This document shows, one piece after another, positions 1-8,941 of a stretch of DNA of 64,000 nucleotides. Below the pieces are notes generated by a model that was not told where the DNA came from, ran no database searches, and saw nothing but the letters and a program-made list of their open reading frames with translations. The number at the start of each line of letters is the position of its first letter. Within the stretch, counting starts at the first letter, position 1. The translations under genes and the position numbers were made by a program. Origin of the DNA: Bacteroidales bacterium (GTDB lineage: Bacteria > Bacteroidota > Bacteroidia > Bacteroidales > UBA932). The DNA lies in the NCBI GenBank assembly GCA_017447815.1, contig JAFSMS010000090.1, forward strand, positions 22,850-86,849. The letters are read 5' to 3'.

Positions 1-167
1 CCGAAAGCGCCCGGCTCAATTTCCAGATGTGGAATCCGGCCGATGACAGGAGCCAGAACGGCGGAAACATCATCAACGGAGACGAGAACCTTTCGTTCCA
101 CAACGCCGTCAAACGCCTGAAAGACAATTATAACACGCATCTGAAAGTGATGGCCCGGAAGTTATAG
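1..167 (+). CDS. C-terminal fragment of an unidentified protein
   Basis: An open frame enters from the left edge in frame 3 and stops at a TAG at 165-167, giving 54 residues that end in ...LKVMARKL. I do not recognise the family from this tail. It is soluble-looking, Asn/Asp-rich (NPADDRSQNGGN) and followed by a helix-like, basic end. The cytochrome c assembly gene begins 52 nt downstream on the same strand, so a c-type cytochrome or other exported redox protein is possible, but no haem motif (CxxCH) lies in the visible part. Function unassigned. Confidence 0.6.
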   Translation, partial: ESARLNFQMWNPADDRSQNGGNIINGDENLSFHNAVKRLKDNYNTHLKVMARKL

Positions 168-219
168 CCCTGTGGCACGGCTTTGGCAGCAAAAGGGACG
201 CTGACTCTTCCGACAGATA

Positions 220-1785
220 ATGAAACGGACAAAATACCTCTCTTACGGCGCCATGGCGGCTCTCATCCTGATGATGATGGCCGCCACCGTTGTAGAAAAA
301 ACCAGCGGCACCGGCACCGCGTTCCGCTGGGTGTACCACAATCCGCTTTTCCTGGCCCTGTGGGCCGTGGCGGCCGTTTGCGGGCTCATTTTCCTGATTC
401 GGCAGGGCCTTCCCCGGAGACCCTTCACCCTGGGCATCCATGCCGGGCTGGCCGTCATCCTGGCCGGGGCGCTGATAACCTTGCTTTCCGGCAGCAACGG
501 CAGCCTCCACCTGCGGGAAGGGGAAACGTCCTCCGCCTTCGTGCTGGACGACGGGTCACCGGCCTCCCTCCCCTTCGGCGTCCGCCTGGACGATTTTGCC
601 ATCGACTATCATCCCGGCTCCCGCATGCCTTCCGACTACCGTTCCTGCGTGGTTTTCCTGCCGGAAGGGAAGGCGGTGCCCATTTCCATGAACCACATCG
701 CCAAATACCGCGGCTACCGTTTCTACCAGGCCGATTACGACGAGGACGAACGAGGCAGCATCCTGGCGGTGAGCCACGATCCCTGGGGCGTGGGCATCAC
801 CTATGCAGGCTACCTGCTGTTGCTTATTTCCATGATCGGTTTCTTCTTCGAGAAGGATACGGCTTTCCGCTCGGCCCTTCGCCGGGTGGCCTCTTTTACG
901 GCGGCGCTCGCCCTGTTCGCCCTGCTTCCTTCCCTGCCTGCGGCGGCGCAGCCTGTCGAAGTTCAGGAGGCCGGGCAACTCTATGTCCAGATCGGCCGGC
1001 CGATGGTGCAGTCCATCGTGTGCCTGGTGCTGGGCGTCGTGCTCTTTGTGACGGGGGCGGTGTGCATTTCCAAAGGGAAGAAATACCCCGCCCGGGTGCT
1101 TGTGGCCGGAATCGTGGTGGCGCTGCTCATGTGGCTGTACCTGACGCTGGTCCTGGTCCTGCGCTGGTTTGCGTCCGGGACCGGTCCTTATGTGGGCCGA
1201 TACAACGTGATGATGCTCATGGCCTGGTTCTCCACGCTGGCTATCCTGCTGCTGTCCAAGCGTTTCCCGCTCATCCAGCCGCTCGGATTCCTGCTCTCCG
1301 GCTTCACGATGCTGCTGGCCAGCCGGGCCGGGGCAAGCCTTCAGATTACGCCCCTGATGCCCGTCCTCCGCTCTCCTCTGCTGTCCGTCCACGTGCTCAG
1401 TATGATGATGTCCTACACGCTGTTCGGCCTGGTGGCCTTCAACGGAATCATGGGCGTGGCCGTCCCCTCCCGGGAGGCCAGTGAACATCTTCGGGATGCG
1501 AGCCTGACGGTGCTCTACCCCGCGGTGTTCCTGCTCACGTTCGGAACCTTCCTGGGGGCGGTTTGGGCCAATATTTCCTGGGGCAGTTACTGGGCCTGGG
1601 ATCCCAAGGAGACCTGGGCGCTGATCACCTTGCTGGTGTATTCGTTCACCCTGCACGGCGGGGCGCTCAAGCCCTTCCGGAACGCCCGCTTTTTCCACGG
1701 GTACACCATCGCGGCCTTCCTCTGCGTGCTGATAACGTACTTCGGCGTCAACCTGATTCTGGGCGGCATGCACTCGTATGCCTGA
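220..1785 (+). CDS. ccsA: CcsB/ResB-CcsA fusion, cytochrome c haem-delivery protein
   Basis: A 521-residue inner-membrane protein of the system II cytochrome c maturation pathway, which carries haem across the membrane for attachment to CxxCH motifs. The N-terminal third resembles ResB/CcsB: membrane helices near 8-26, 44-61 and 70-90, then a periplasmic stretch to about 190. The C-terminal half is CcsA-like with about seven helices and the tryptophan-rich haem-handling signature WGSYWAWDPKE at 454-464. Candidate haem-ligand histidines are H73, H391 and H479. The fused layout and length fit the Bacteroidota form. The ATG at 220 is the first in frame before the first helix. Substrate cytochromes are not visible in the window; the truncated upstream gene could be one. 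Confidence 0.9.
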   Translation: MKRTKYLSYGAMAALILMMMAATVVEKTSGTGTAFRWVYHNPLFLALWAVAAVCGLIFLIRQGLPRRPFTLGIHAGLAVILAGALITLLSGSNGSLHLREGETSSAFVLDDGSPASLPFGVRLDDFAIDYHPGSRMPSDYRSCVVFLPEGKAVPISMNHIAKYRGYRFYQADYDEDERGSILAVSHDPWGVGITYAGYLLLLISMIGFFFEKDTAFRSALRRVASFTAALALFALLPSLPAAAQPVEVQEAGQLYVQIGRPMVQSIVCLVLGVVLFVTGAVCISKGKKYPARVLVAGIVVALLMWLYLTLVLVLRWFASGTGPYVGRYNVMMLMAWFSTLAILLLSKRFPLIQPLGFLLSGFTMLLASRAGASLQITPLMPVLRSPLLSVHVLSMMMSYTLFGLVAFNGIMGVAVPSREASEHLRDASLTVLYPAVFLLTFGTFLGAVWANISWGSYWAWDPKETWALITLLVYSFTLHGGALKPFRNARFFHGYTIAAFLCVLITYFGVNLILGGMHSYA

Positions 1786-1791
1786 GCAAGT

Positions 1792-2217
1792 TCAGTCTTC
1801 CCAGGCGAGCAGGCGGGTCCCGTCGGCCTCCACGCGGATGTACACCTTCAGGGTCTCTTCCGGCAGGAGCGCTTCGATGTTCTCCGGCCATTCCATCAGG
1901 CACAGCTGCCCGCTGTCCAGATAGTCGTACAGGCCGATGTCCAATGCTTCGGCCTCCTGCTCGATCCGGTAAAAATCAAAATGGAAGATGGGCCGTCCGC
2001 CCCGTCCGCGGTATTCGTTCACGATGGCGAAAGTGGGGGAACTGATGGCGTCTTCCTCCACCCCCAACTCCTTGCAGACGGCGGTGGTGAAAGTGGTTTT
2101 TCCGGCGCCCATCGGCGCATAGAACGCCACCAGCGAATGATTGCCGATGGCCTGCAGGAACTCTTTCGCCGCCCTGGGCAAATCTTCCAGATGCTGAATG
2201 GTGATTTCGTGCTTCAT
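1792..2217 (-). CDS. tsaE: tRNA threonylcarbamoyladenosine biosynthesis ATPase TsaE
   Basis: A 141-residue P-loop ATPase that works with TsaB and TsaD to make the t6A37 modification of ANN-decoding tRNAs. Walker A is PMGAGKTT at residues 35-42, followed by the family block SSPTFAIVNEY and the HFDFYR motif. Length is normal for the family. An in-frame ATG 30 nt upstream exists, but it lies within the end of the upstream gene; the start at 2217 is preferred because a TAnnTTTG promoter ends 5 nt before it. The gene converges on ccsA, 6 nt from its stop. Confidence 0.93.
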   Translation of the reverse strand: MKHEITIQHLEDLPRAAKEFLQAIGNHSLVAFYAPMGAGKTTFTTAVCKELGVEEDAISSPTFAIVNEYRGRGGRPIFHFDFYRIEQEAEALDIGLYDYLDSGQLCLMEWPENIEALLPEETLKVYIRVEADGTRLLAWED

Positions 2218-2222
2218 GGGTG

Positions 2223-2230
2223 CAAATATA
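2223..2230 (-). promoter_or_regulatory. -7 promoter element of tsaE
   Basis: TATATTTG on the minus strand matches the Bacteroidota consensus TAnnTTTG. Only 5 nt separate it from the tsaE ATG, so the transcript should be leaderless or nearly so. It directly abuts the comM stop codon. Confidence 0.6.
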
Positions 2231-3790
2231 CTACAAATCCAGGACATTTTGCCGGTCCAGGAAGCGGTAACTGGCGGCTTCGGCCAGATGCACGGGCTGG
2301 ATGTCCCGTTCTCCGGAAAGGTCGGCGATGGTGCGGGCGATTTTCACGATGCGGGTATAAGCGCGGGCGCTCAGCCCCAGGCGGTCGATGATCCGCTCCA
2401 GCAGTTGCTTGCATTCCTCCGACAGGGGGCAGAAACGCTCCAGTTCCCGCGTCCCCATTTCCGAGTTGGTGAAAATGCCCATTCCGGCAAACCGTTTCCG
2501 CTGAATCTCCCGCGCCCGGAGCACCCGCCCGGCGATGGCTGCCGACGGTTCGGCCTTCTGGCCCCGCAGGAGGGCGGTTGTCTCGACAGGCGAGCAAAGC
2601 AGTTGAATGTCAATCCTGTCCATGATAGGGCCGCTCAGTTTCGAGAGGTAGGCCTGGCGCTGCCCGGGGGTGCAGGTGCAGCGCTCTCCCACGCCGAAAT
2701 ACCCGCACGGGCAGGGATTTGACGCGGCGACCAGCATGAACGAGGCCGGGTATTCAATCTTCGCCTTGAGCCGGGAAATGCTCACCACCCGGTCTTCCAA
2801 CGGTGCCCGGAGCGACTCCAGCGTCGATTTCGGCGCCTCGCAGAATTCGTCCAGGAAGAGCACGCCGTTCGTCGCCAGGGAAACCTCGCCGGGAAGGATG
2901 TTCTCGCCGCTGCCCCCGCCCAGCATGGCGGCCTTGGAGGCCGAGATGTGCGGTGCCCGGAAAGGCCGCTGCCGCAGGAGCCCCGGCCGTCCCTGCGACC
3001 GCCCCGCCACGGAATAAACCTTGGAAGTGATGGCGCTCTCTTCCAGCGACATGGCGGGAAGGATGCCGGCCATGGCCTTGGCGATCGAACTTTTCCCGCT
3101 GCCGGGCGCCCCGATCAGAATGACATTGTGCTGGCCGGCGCAGGCGATTTCCACGCCCCGCTTGGCCGCCTGCTGCCCGATGATATCGGCAAAATCCATA
3201 AAAGAGCCCGGCGGGACGGCGGGAGCCTCCATGGCCAGCCGGTAGGCCTCCGTGTTCCGGATCAGCAGACGGGAGCAGTCCTCCCTCTCTCCCAGGACCA
3301 GCAGCACGTCGTCCAGGGTCTTCACCCCGAACACTTCCGTCTGTGTATAGTCCGCCGCCTCCAGGGCCGACTGCTCCGGCAGGATACAGCCCCGGAAGCC
3401 CTGTCGCATGGCGAGTTCCACCATGGGAAGGGCCCCGCTCACCGGCCGTACACTGCCGTCCAGCCCCAGTTCACCCATGATCAGGTACTTGTCCAGGGCC
3501 GGCAGGGGACTCTGCTCCGAGGCGGCGATGATCCCCAGGGCGATGGGAATGTCGTAGCCGCTGCCCTGCTTGTGCAAGTCGGCCGGAGCCAGGTTGATGA
3601 CAATCTTTTTTCCGGGGATGTGGAAGCCCTTCGCCTGCAGGGCCGTCACCGTTCTCAGGAGGCTTTCCTTTACGGCCGCATCGGCCAGTCCCACCAGATG
3701 GATGCCGATCCCCAGGGTGATGTTCACTTCGATGGTGACGGGGACGGCGCTGATGCCGATGCATTTGGCGCTGTGGATGTTGACAAGCAT
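2231..3790 (-). CDS. comM: ComM/YifB family Mg-chelatase-like AAA+ ATPase
   Basis: A 519-residue protein of the YifB/ComM family. In naturally transformable bacteria ComM is a hexameric helicase that promotes branch migration during recombination of incoming DNA; its role in Bacteroidota is less defined. The N-terminal Lon-S5-like domain occupies about 1-170. The AAA+ core has Walker A GAPGSGKS at 227-234 and Walker B-like VLFLDEFCE. A cysteine cluster (CPCGYFG...CTC) follows, then the Mg-chelatase C-terminal domain. Length is typical (about 510). The gene precedes tsaE on the same strand and follows a lipoprotein gene by 3 nt. Confidence 0.92.
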   Translation of the reverse strand: MLVNIHSAKCIGISAVPVTIEVNITLGIGIHLVGLADAAVKESLLRTVTALQAKGFHIPGKKIVINLAPADLHKQGSGYDIPIALGIIAASEQSPLPALDKYLIMGELGLDGSVRPVSGALPMVELAMRQGFRGCILPEQSALEAADYTQTEVFGVKTLDDVLLVLGEREDCSRLLIRNTEAYRLAMEAPAVPPGSFMDFADIIGQQAAKRGVEIACAGQHNVILIGAPGSGKSSIAKAMAGILPAMSLEESAITSKVYSVAGRSQGRPGLLRQRPFRAPHISASKAAMLGGGSGENILPGEVSLATNGVLFLDEFCEAPKSTLESLRAPLEDRVVSISRLKAKIEYPASFMLVAASNPCPCGYFGVGERCTCTPGQRQAYLSKLSGPIMDRIDIQLLCSPVETTALLRGQKAEPSAAIAGRVLRAREIQRKRFAGMGIFTNSEMGTRELERFCPLSEECKQLLERIIDRLGLSARAYTRIVKIARTIADLSGERDIQPVHLAEAASYRFLDRQNVLDL

Positions 3791-3793
3791 GGC

Positions 3794-5020
3794 TCAGTAG
3801 ATTTGCAGGGAGGTGAAGCGGCCGTTGAAGTGCAGGGTGGTCACTTCCCCGTCGCGGATCAGAAGGTGCTCTCCCTTGGCGGGATCGCTGAGGGCGATGG
3901 CCAGGACGCCCTTCCGGTACTGCGCGCAGCGTCTGGAGGGAAGCCGGAAGCGGTCCGATGGAAAGGGAATGGTCTTTTTGTCCCAGTAGAGGGTGCGGAC
4001 GGTATGCTCCGGGCCCTCCACCAGGTAGGCGGTGTGGGAGCCGTCCGTGAGCATTTCCAGGATGGGCTGGTTGTCGGTGACCATGTTCACCACCGTGGAG
4101 ACGTCCCGCAGCCAGTAGCAGTAGTTTTTCCCGCTGGCGATCCCTGTGCTGTGCCCTTTCAAGAGCAGCCGGCCCTCTCCCGGCACCAGTTTCAGGTAGT
4201 GGGGAACCTCTGTGGGCTCCATCTCAATCTCTTGGATGGTATTGCCCTTTACCAGGCAGTAAGAACTTCGGACGCTGCGCCTGAGTTCGCTCCGATATAC
4301 GGTGCCGTCGTGTACCCGGATGTCGTAGAGGCCGCCGACGATGCTCCCGGCCGGAATCATGGCCAGCATCTCGTCCTCATGCATCACCCGGTACTCCCAT
4401 TGCAACTGGTCCCCTTTCCAGATGGGAATGCCGTAGGTATAGTAAACGCCCGAAGAGTCCCGGGAGAAGGCGCCTCCCTCCCATTCGCAGTCCTCCGGGC
4501 CGTCCAGGACCGTCCCGACGGGGGAGGAAAAGCGTTCCTGCCCGTTGATGCGGAAACTGAAGCCGCCGTTTCCCCGGCGCTGCCCCAGCGTGTAGGCGAT
4601 GCCGTTCACCGCCAGGAATCCCCGCAGCAGTTCGTCCCCCTCATAGCGGAAACGTTCTTTCCCGTCGCAGGAGACCACCACTTCGTTTCCGTCGCAGGCG
4701 TCGGTCCATAGCCTTCCTTCGGCGATGCGGTGCCGATCGGCCTCGGGGCGGCCCTCGACGGCGACCCTGAGCACTTCTTCCCCGTTTTTGAAAAGGACCA
4801 CGTCGGCCTGTCCGGGGTCCTGCCAGTCCACCCCCTCGGGATAGACAAAAGCGCTTGCGTAGATATCCGGCACAGGAGGCTCCTCGGCCGCGGGCGGAAG
4901 CACGACCGTGGAATCCCGGCCGCTTCCTTTGGCGTCGGAGCGGGGCGTGTTTTCAAAAAGCGGTTTTTGGCAGGAGACGAGAGCCAGGGACAACAAAAAG
5001 AATCGGAACAACTTACCCAT
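3794..5020 (-). CDS. Predicted lipoprotein of unknown function
   Basis: A 408-residue protein starting MGKLFRFFLLSLALVSC, a type II signal peptide with lipobox LVSC and lipidated Cys17. An upstream in-frame ATG at 5089 would put non-signal sequence before the signal peptide, so 5020 is chosen. The mature part has many short beta-like stretches with repeated glycine, aspartate and tryptophan/tyrosine, which suggests a beta-propeller-like periplasmic or surface protein. I do not recognise a named family. It ends 3 nt before comM and is probably transcribed with it. The ispE gene diverges from it. Confidence 0.75.
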   Translation of the reverse strand: MGKLFRFFLLSLALVSCQKPLFENTPRSDAKGSGRDSTVVLPPAAEEPPVPDIYASAFVYPEGVDWQDPGQADVVLFKNGEEVLRVAVEGRPEADRHRIAEGRLWTDACDGNEVVVSCDGKERFRYEGDELLRGFLAVNGIAYTLGQRRGNGGFSFRINGQERFSSPVGTVLDGPEDCEWEGGAFSRDSSGVYYTYGIPIWKGDQLQWEYRVMHEDEMLAMIPAGSIVGGLYDIRVHDGTVYRSELRRSVRSSYCLVKGNTIQEIEMEPTEVPHYLKLVPGEGRLLLKGHSTGIASGKNYCYWLRDVSTVVNMVTDNQPILEMLTDGSHTAYLVEGPEHTVRTLYWDKKTIPFPSDRFRLPSRRCAQYRKGVLAIALSDPAKGEHLLIRDGEVTTLHFNGRFTSLQIY

Positions 5021-5137
5021 AACGCACAGTTTTTTGTCGGCTGCAAGGTCGCAAAAGCGGGGCAGAAAACCTACAATCGGAAAAAACAAAGTGTTGTTTC
5101 AGGTGTTTTTTTGCTGTTTTTTACGATTTTTTCACCG

Positions 5138-5145
5138 TATCTTTG
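5138..5145 (+). promoter_or_regulatory. -7 promoter element of ispE
   Basis: TATCTTTG matches TAnnTTTG and stands 4 nt before the ispE ATG, again implying a leaderless message. The T-rich stretch just upstream is AT-rich compared with the coding flanks. Confidence 0.65.
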
Positions 5146-5149
5146 TGCC

Positions 5150-5986
5150 ATGATCCGTTATCCCAACGTCAAACTCAATCTGGGGCTGCACGTGCTGCGG
5201 CGCCGCGAGGACGGTTTCCACGACCTGGAAACCCTCTTCGTCCCCTATACCGGCATCAGCGATTGCCTGGAAATCGTCACGGGAGAAGACTACAGCCGCA
5301 CCCTCGCCGGCCTCAAGGAGCGGTATGGCTCCCTGGCGCAGGCCGTCACCCCGGACGGGAAACTCATGATCACCATCGCCCGCCGGGAAGGCGTGGACTG
5401 GGACCCGCTCAAAGACTTGACAGCCAAGGCCTACGGCCTCCTGGCCCAGGAGTACGACCTTCCCCCCATGAAAATCTTCCTGGAAAAACGGTCGCCCGTG
5501 GGCGCCGGCCTCGGGGGAGGGTCGGCCGATGCCGCCTTTGCCCTGCGCATGATCTCGGCGCTGGCCGGGCTCAACCTGGCCGATGCGCAACTCGCCGGCC
5601 TCGCCGCCCGTCTGGGTAGCGACTGCGCCTTCTTCGTGTACAACACGCCCATGCTGGGAACCGGCCGCGGAGAGGTGCTGGAGCCCTGGGCCATCGACCT
5701 GTCCCCCTACCGGACCGAGGTGTTCATTCCGGAAGGAATCTCCGTCTCCACGGCCGATGCCTACCGCGGCATCACCCCGCGGATTCCCGCCAAGAGCCTG
5801 CGGGAGGTGCTTTCCCAGCCCGTCTCGACCTGGCGGGAAGAACTCAAGAACGACTTCGAGGAAACGGTGTTTGCCAAATACCCGGCCCTCTCACCCGTCA
5901 AGGAGCGCCTGTATGCAAACGGAGCCCTGTACGCCGCCATGTCCGGCAGCGGCTCCGCGTTTTTCGCCCTGTATAAGAAGGATTAA
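5150..5986 (+). CDS. ispE: 4-diphosphocytidyl-2-C-methyl-D-erythritol kinase
   Basis: A 278-residue GHMP kinase that phosphorylates CDP-ME in the MEP (non-mevalonate) isoprenoid pathway. The N-terminal YPNVKLNLGLHVLRRREDGFHD block (5-24) and the ATP-binding motif PVGAGLGGGSADAAF (116-130) identify it; a late MSGSGSAFFALY block closes the GHMP fold. Family length is 280-290. The frame is open far upstream, but the ATG at 5150 directly follows a promoter and begins the conserved MIRYPNVKLN block. Its stop overlaps the convergent EnvC-like gene by 4 nt. Confidence 0.93.
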   Translation: MIRYPNVKLNLGLHVLRRREDGFHDLETLFVPYTGISDCLEIVTGEDYSRTLAGLKERYGSLAQAVTPDGKLMITIARREGVDWDPLKDLTAKAYGLLAQEYDLPPMKIFLEKRSPVGAGLGGGSADAAFALRMISALAGLNLADAQLAGLAARLGSDCAFFVYNTPMLGTGRGEVLEPWAIDLSPYRTEVFIPEGISVSTADAYRGITPRIPAKSLREVLSQPVSTWREELKNDFEETVFAKYPALSPVKERLYANGALYAAMSGSGSAFFALYKKD

Positions 5987-7203
5987 TTCCGAAGCCAGTT
6001 CTCCGGATTCTGGGGCGTGGACCCTTTCCAGAGTTCGAAGTGGAACTGGTCTTCTCCGCCGATGGTGTCTACCGTGCCCACAGTCTGGCCGGTCACCACT
6101 TTGTCGCCGGCTTTCACGTTCACCGTCTTGAGTTTGCTGTACAGGGTGAAGTATTCCCCGTGGCTGACCAGCACGCACTGGTTGTAACCGGGCAGCACCA
6201 CAATCTGCGTAACCGTACCGTTGAAGACTGCCTTGGCCTCCGCTCCGCGCTTGACGGTGAGGGTGACGCCGTTGTTCTGCGGCAGGTCCACGTTGGTGTA
6301 AACCGGGTGTTTGTGCTTGCCGAAGCGCTCTACCACGGCCCCTTCCACCGGCCACGGCAGCCGGCCTTTGTTGGCGGCGAACTCGCCGGAGAGTTTGGCG
6401 TCAATCTCGGTGGAGGTGGTTTTCCCGCCGGCCTTGCCGCCCTTGGCTTTCCCCTTGCCCGCGGCCTTGGCGGCCGCTTCCTGCTGGGCGCGGATCAGGT
6501 CGGCAATCTTGCGGTTGAGGGCCTCTTTCTGGCGGTTCTTTTCCTGCAGCTGCTGCTGGTATTTCTTGCGGTCCTTGCTCAACTGGTTCACCAGGCGCGA
6601 GGATTCAGCCTCTTCGTCCTGGAGGCTGGCCCGCTCCTTCACCACCTTGCGGCGCATTTCGTCGGCATCGTTTCTCAGGGTGGTGAGCCGCTCTTTTTCC
6701 ACTTCCAGCCGGGCCGATGTCTCGCGGATTTTCAGGGCCTGGCCGCTCATCTGGGCCGACAGGCTGCGGAGGTAGCCGAAACGGCGGAACGCCTGCCCCA
6801 TGGACTCGCTGGAGAGCACGTACATGTACCACATGCGGCTGTCGCGGTTTTTGTACGACCCCCGGATGAGCCGGCCGTAATAGAGGGAAAGCGTGTCGTA
6901 ACGGGCCTGCAGCCGGTTAATCTCCCCCTGGCACACGCCGATGGAATCGTTCAGCAGGCGGAGGGTCTGGTCGCATCCCGCAATGAGTTTTTCCCGGGCC
7001 GATATCTTGCTGCGCACCAGCGTGAGGGTGTTCATGGCCGCCGAACTGTTCTTGGAATTCTGGGCCAGCTGGCGGTTGATGAGGGCGATATCCTTTTCCA
7101 ACTGCGCACGCTGGCTTTCGAGTTTTTTCATACTGGTCTTCTGGCCGTATGCGGGCAGGCATACGACGAGCGCCAGGATGAGGATATGAAGGGCTCTTCT
7201 CAT
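5983..7203 (-). CDS. EnvC-like periplasmic coiled-coil protein with degenerate M23 (LytM) domain
   Basis: A 406-residue exported protein: signal peptide 1-20, long coiled coils (about 25-115 and 150-245), a Lys/Ala/Gly-rich linker, then a LytM/M23 domain at about 280-406. In active M23 peptidases the zinc ligands come from HxxxD and HxH. Here the first site reads HPVYTNVDL, the middle block is LYSKL rather than LYxHL, and the last site is QFHFEL, with Gln386 replacing the first histidine of HxH. The missing ligands match EnvC-type activators of cell-division amidases rather than an enzyme (inference). It overlaps the upstream TPR gene by 4 nt, so the two are translationally coupled. Confidence 0.85.
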   Translation of the reverse strand: MRRALHILILALVVCLPAYGQKTSMKKLESQRAQLEKDIALINRQLAQNSKNSSAAMNTLTLVRSKISAREKLIAGCDQTLRLLNDSIGVCQGEINRLQARYDTLSLYYGRLIRGSYKNRDSRMWYMYVLSSESMGQAFRRFGYLRSLSAQMSGQALKIRETSARLEVEKERLTTLRNDADEMRRKVVKERASLQDEEAESSRLVNQLSKDRKKYQQQLQEKNRQKEALNRKIADLIRAQQEAAAKAAGKGKAKGGKAGGKTTSTEIDAKLSGEFAANKGRLPWPVEGAVVERFGKHKHPVYTNVDLPQNNGVTLTVKRGAEAKAVFNGTVTQIVVLPGYNQCVLVSHGEYFTLYSKLKTVNVKAGDKVVTGQTVGTVDTIGGEDQFHFELWKGSTPQNPENWLRN

Positions 7204-8837
7204 GGTTGTTCCTGGGCCTCCAGACGGGTGGCCATATTGCGGTAAACTTGGGCGGTTTCGGGTTCTCCCAGGACTTCCAGCACGGTGGCGTAGTGCCGCA
7301 GGATAACAGCGCTTTCCTTGCCGCCGTACAGCATGGCATGTTTGAAGAAAGGCTTGGCTTCCAGGTCTTTACCCATCAGGTGGAGAATCCAGGCGAAGGT
7401 GTCCAGGTAGGTGGCGTTGTCGGGCTCGGCCTCCACCGTCTTCTTGGACATGTTGTAGGCTTTCTTGAGTTTTTTGCCCTGCACGCTCAGGTAATAGGCG
7501 TAATTGTTGAGGACCGGGGCATAGGAAGGGTCCAGCCGGAGGGCCTTGTCATAGGCCTTGAAGGCCTGCCCGCTGTCACCCATGGAGTAATAGGCGTCTC
7601 CCATCATGGACCAGGCGCTCAGGCACAGTTTCTTGTCCTTGGGGTGGGTTTTCAGGAGGTACTCGCAGTTGGTGATGATGGCGTCGTAGTCTTCCAGTTC
7701 GTAGTTGGCCATGTTGGCATAGTCCAGGAAGGCCAGTTCGCCGAAGTGGTCGAACGCCGCCATGGAGCGCTCCCGGAGGGCCTTCCAGTCTTTCTGCAGG
7801 GAGAGGTACTGGACATAGGTGGCCGTCTGTCCCAGGCTTTCCGGGTACTCGTCGGCCGCTTTCCGGAACCAGGGGCCGGCCTCGGCCTCGCGCCCGGTCG
7901 AGTAATAATAACTGCCGGCGGTGGCCAGGAGGCTGCTGTCGGCGGGGTGCGTCTCCAGGGTTTCCGTCACGAAACGGTCGAACCCTTCCCGGTGCAGTTG
8001 CAGGATTTTGGGGTCCAGGCTCCGCATCATGTTGCTCAGGTACATGTTCTTGGTGGCGGCGGGGATGTCCTCGGACGTGAAGAACGGGTCCAGGGTCTGG
8101 AAATAGTCCTTGTAACGGCGCATGTGCCGATAGACTTCGGACATGCCCAGGATGGCGGGGACATAGCTGCTGTCCAGCGAGAGGGCTTCCGTGTAGCGGG
8201 CCTGCGCCAGGGAATCGGCGAAATCGGCCAGGTAGTAGTCTCCGAGCATGGACAGGATGGTGGGGGAGGAATACTGGGTGTTGAATTTTTCCAACTCCTG
8301 CACGCCCTCTTCCTGCCGTCCCATGGCGCTCAGGACATCGTAGCGGGTGCGCACCACTTCTTCCGACAGGCCCCGCTGCCGCTCGATTTCCGAGAGCGTG
8401 GACAGCGCCTTGTCGTACTCTTTCTGGGCCAGGTAGATATCCAGCAGTTCGTACACGATGGAGTTTTTGTCCGGGAAGGCTTTCACGAGCGCTTCGTACT
8501 GCCCTTCCCCTTCATCGATCCGGTTCTGGGCCAGATACATGCGGCCCAGCAGGCGGCGGTACCAGTAATTGGTGCTGTCCAGGGCGATGGCCTTCTTGAG
8601 GGAGGCTTCGGCCTGCTCCGCGTCCGAGGTTTGCCACTGCGTCTGCGCGAGGTAATACCAGACGGCGTCGTTCCCGGGGGCGGCTTTGGAAAGCGTCTGC
8701 AGGATGTCCCGGGCACGGACGACCTGGCCGTTCCCATAGAGCGTCACCGCATCGATGAGATTGCTTTCGACAGACTGGCCGATGGCCGGGGCCACGGAAA
8801 AGAAACAGACAAGCAGCGCCAGGGCGAATTTTTTCAT
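7200..8837 (-). CDS. Exported tetratricopeptide-repeat protein
   Basis: A 545-residue protein with signal peptide MKKFALALLVCFFSVAPAIGQ and serial TPR motifs through nearly the whole chain (for example the A..Y..AL..DP signatures YDKALRLDPSYAP and AEASLKKAIALDSTNYWYRR). It probably acts as a periplasmic or outer-membrane scaffold. The start at 8837 follows a promoter by 5 nt; an earlier in-frame start at 8882 would lie upstream of that promoter. It overlaps the EnvC-like gene by 4 nt. In Bacteroides relatives a TPR gene commonly precedes an M23 gene, often with a DUF4292 lipoprotein between (from memory); none is present here. Confidence 0.85.
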   Translation of the reverse strand: MKKFALALLVCFFSVAPAIGQSVESNLIDAVTLYGNGQVVRARDILQTLSKAAPGNDAVWYYLAQTQWQTSDAEQAEASLKKAIALDSTNYWYRRLLGRMYLAQNRIDEGEGQYEALVKAFPDKNSIVYELLDIYLAQKEYDKALSTLSEIERQRGLSEEVVRTRYDVLSAMGRQEEGVQELEKFNTQYSSPTILSMLGDYYLADFADSLAQARYTEALSLDSSYVPAILGMSEVYRHMRRYKDYFQTLDPFFTSEDIPAATKNMYLSNMMRSLDPKILQLHREGFDRFVTETLETHPADSSLLATAGSYYYSTGREAEAGPWFRKAADEYPESLGQTATYVQYLSLQKDWKALRERSMAAFDHFGELAFLDYANMANYELEDYDAIITNCEYLLKTHPKDKKLCLSAWSMMGDAYYSMGDSGQAFKAYDKALRLDPSYAPVLNNYAYYLSVQGKKLKKAYNMSKKTVEAEPDNATYLDTFAWILHLMGKDLEAKPFFKHAMLYGGKESAVILRHYATVLEVLGEPETAQVYRNMATRLEAQEQP

Positions 8838-8842
8838 ACTTA

Positions 8843-8850
8843 CAAAAATA
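8843..8850 (-). promoter_or_regulatory. -7 promoter element of the TPR/EnvC-like operon
   Basis: TATTTTTG on the minus strand, 5 nt before the ATG at 8837. It is divergent from the sigma-factor promoter only 33 bp away. Confidence 0.6.
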
Positions 8851-8883
8851 GGGGAAATATTTTGTTTTCTCTCGGTTTGCACA

Positions 8884-8891
8884 TAAATTTG
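8884..8891 (+). promoter_or_regulatory. -7 promoter element of the ECF sigma gene
   Basis: TAAATTTG matches TAnnTTTG. Transcription would begin near 8896, which excludes the in-frame ATG at 8891 and favours 8942 as the sigma-factor start, leaving a leader of about 45 nt. Confidence 0.5.
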
Positions 8892-8941
8892 TGTTTAATA
8901 TCAAACAAATTCCGCACCTTTTGAAACGTTTTTGGGAGAAA

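Noticed and set aside
1-167. Assigning the left-edge fragment to NrfA nitrite reductase because of the adjacent CcsBA gene
   Set aside because: The visible tail does not match the NrfA C-terminus that I know and has no haem motif.
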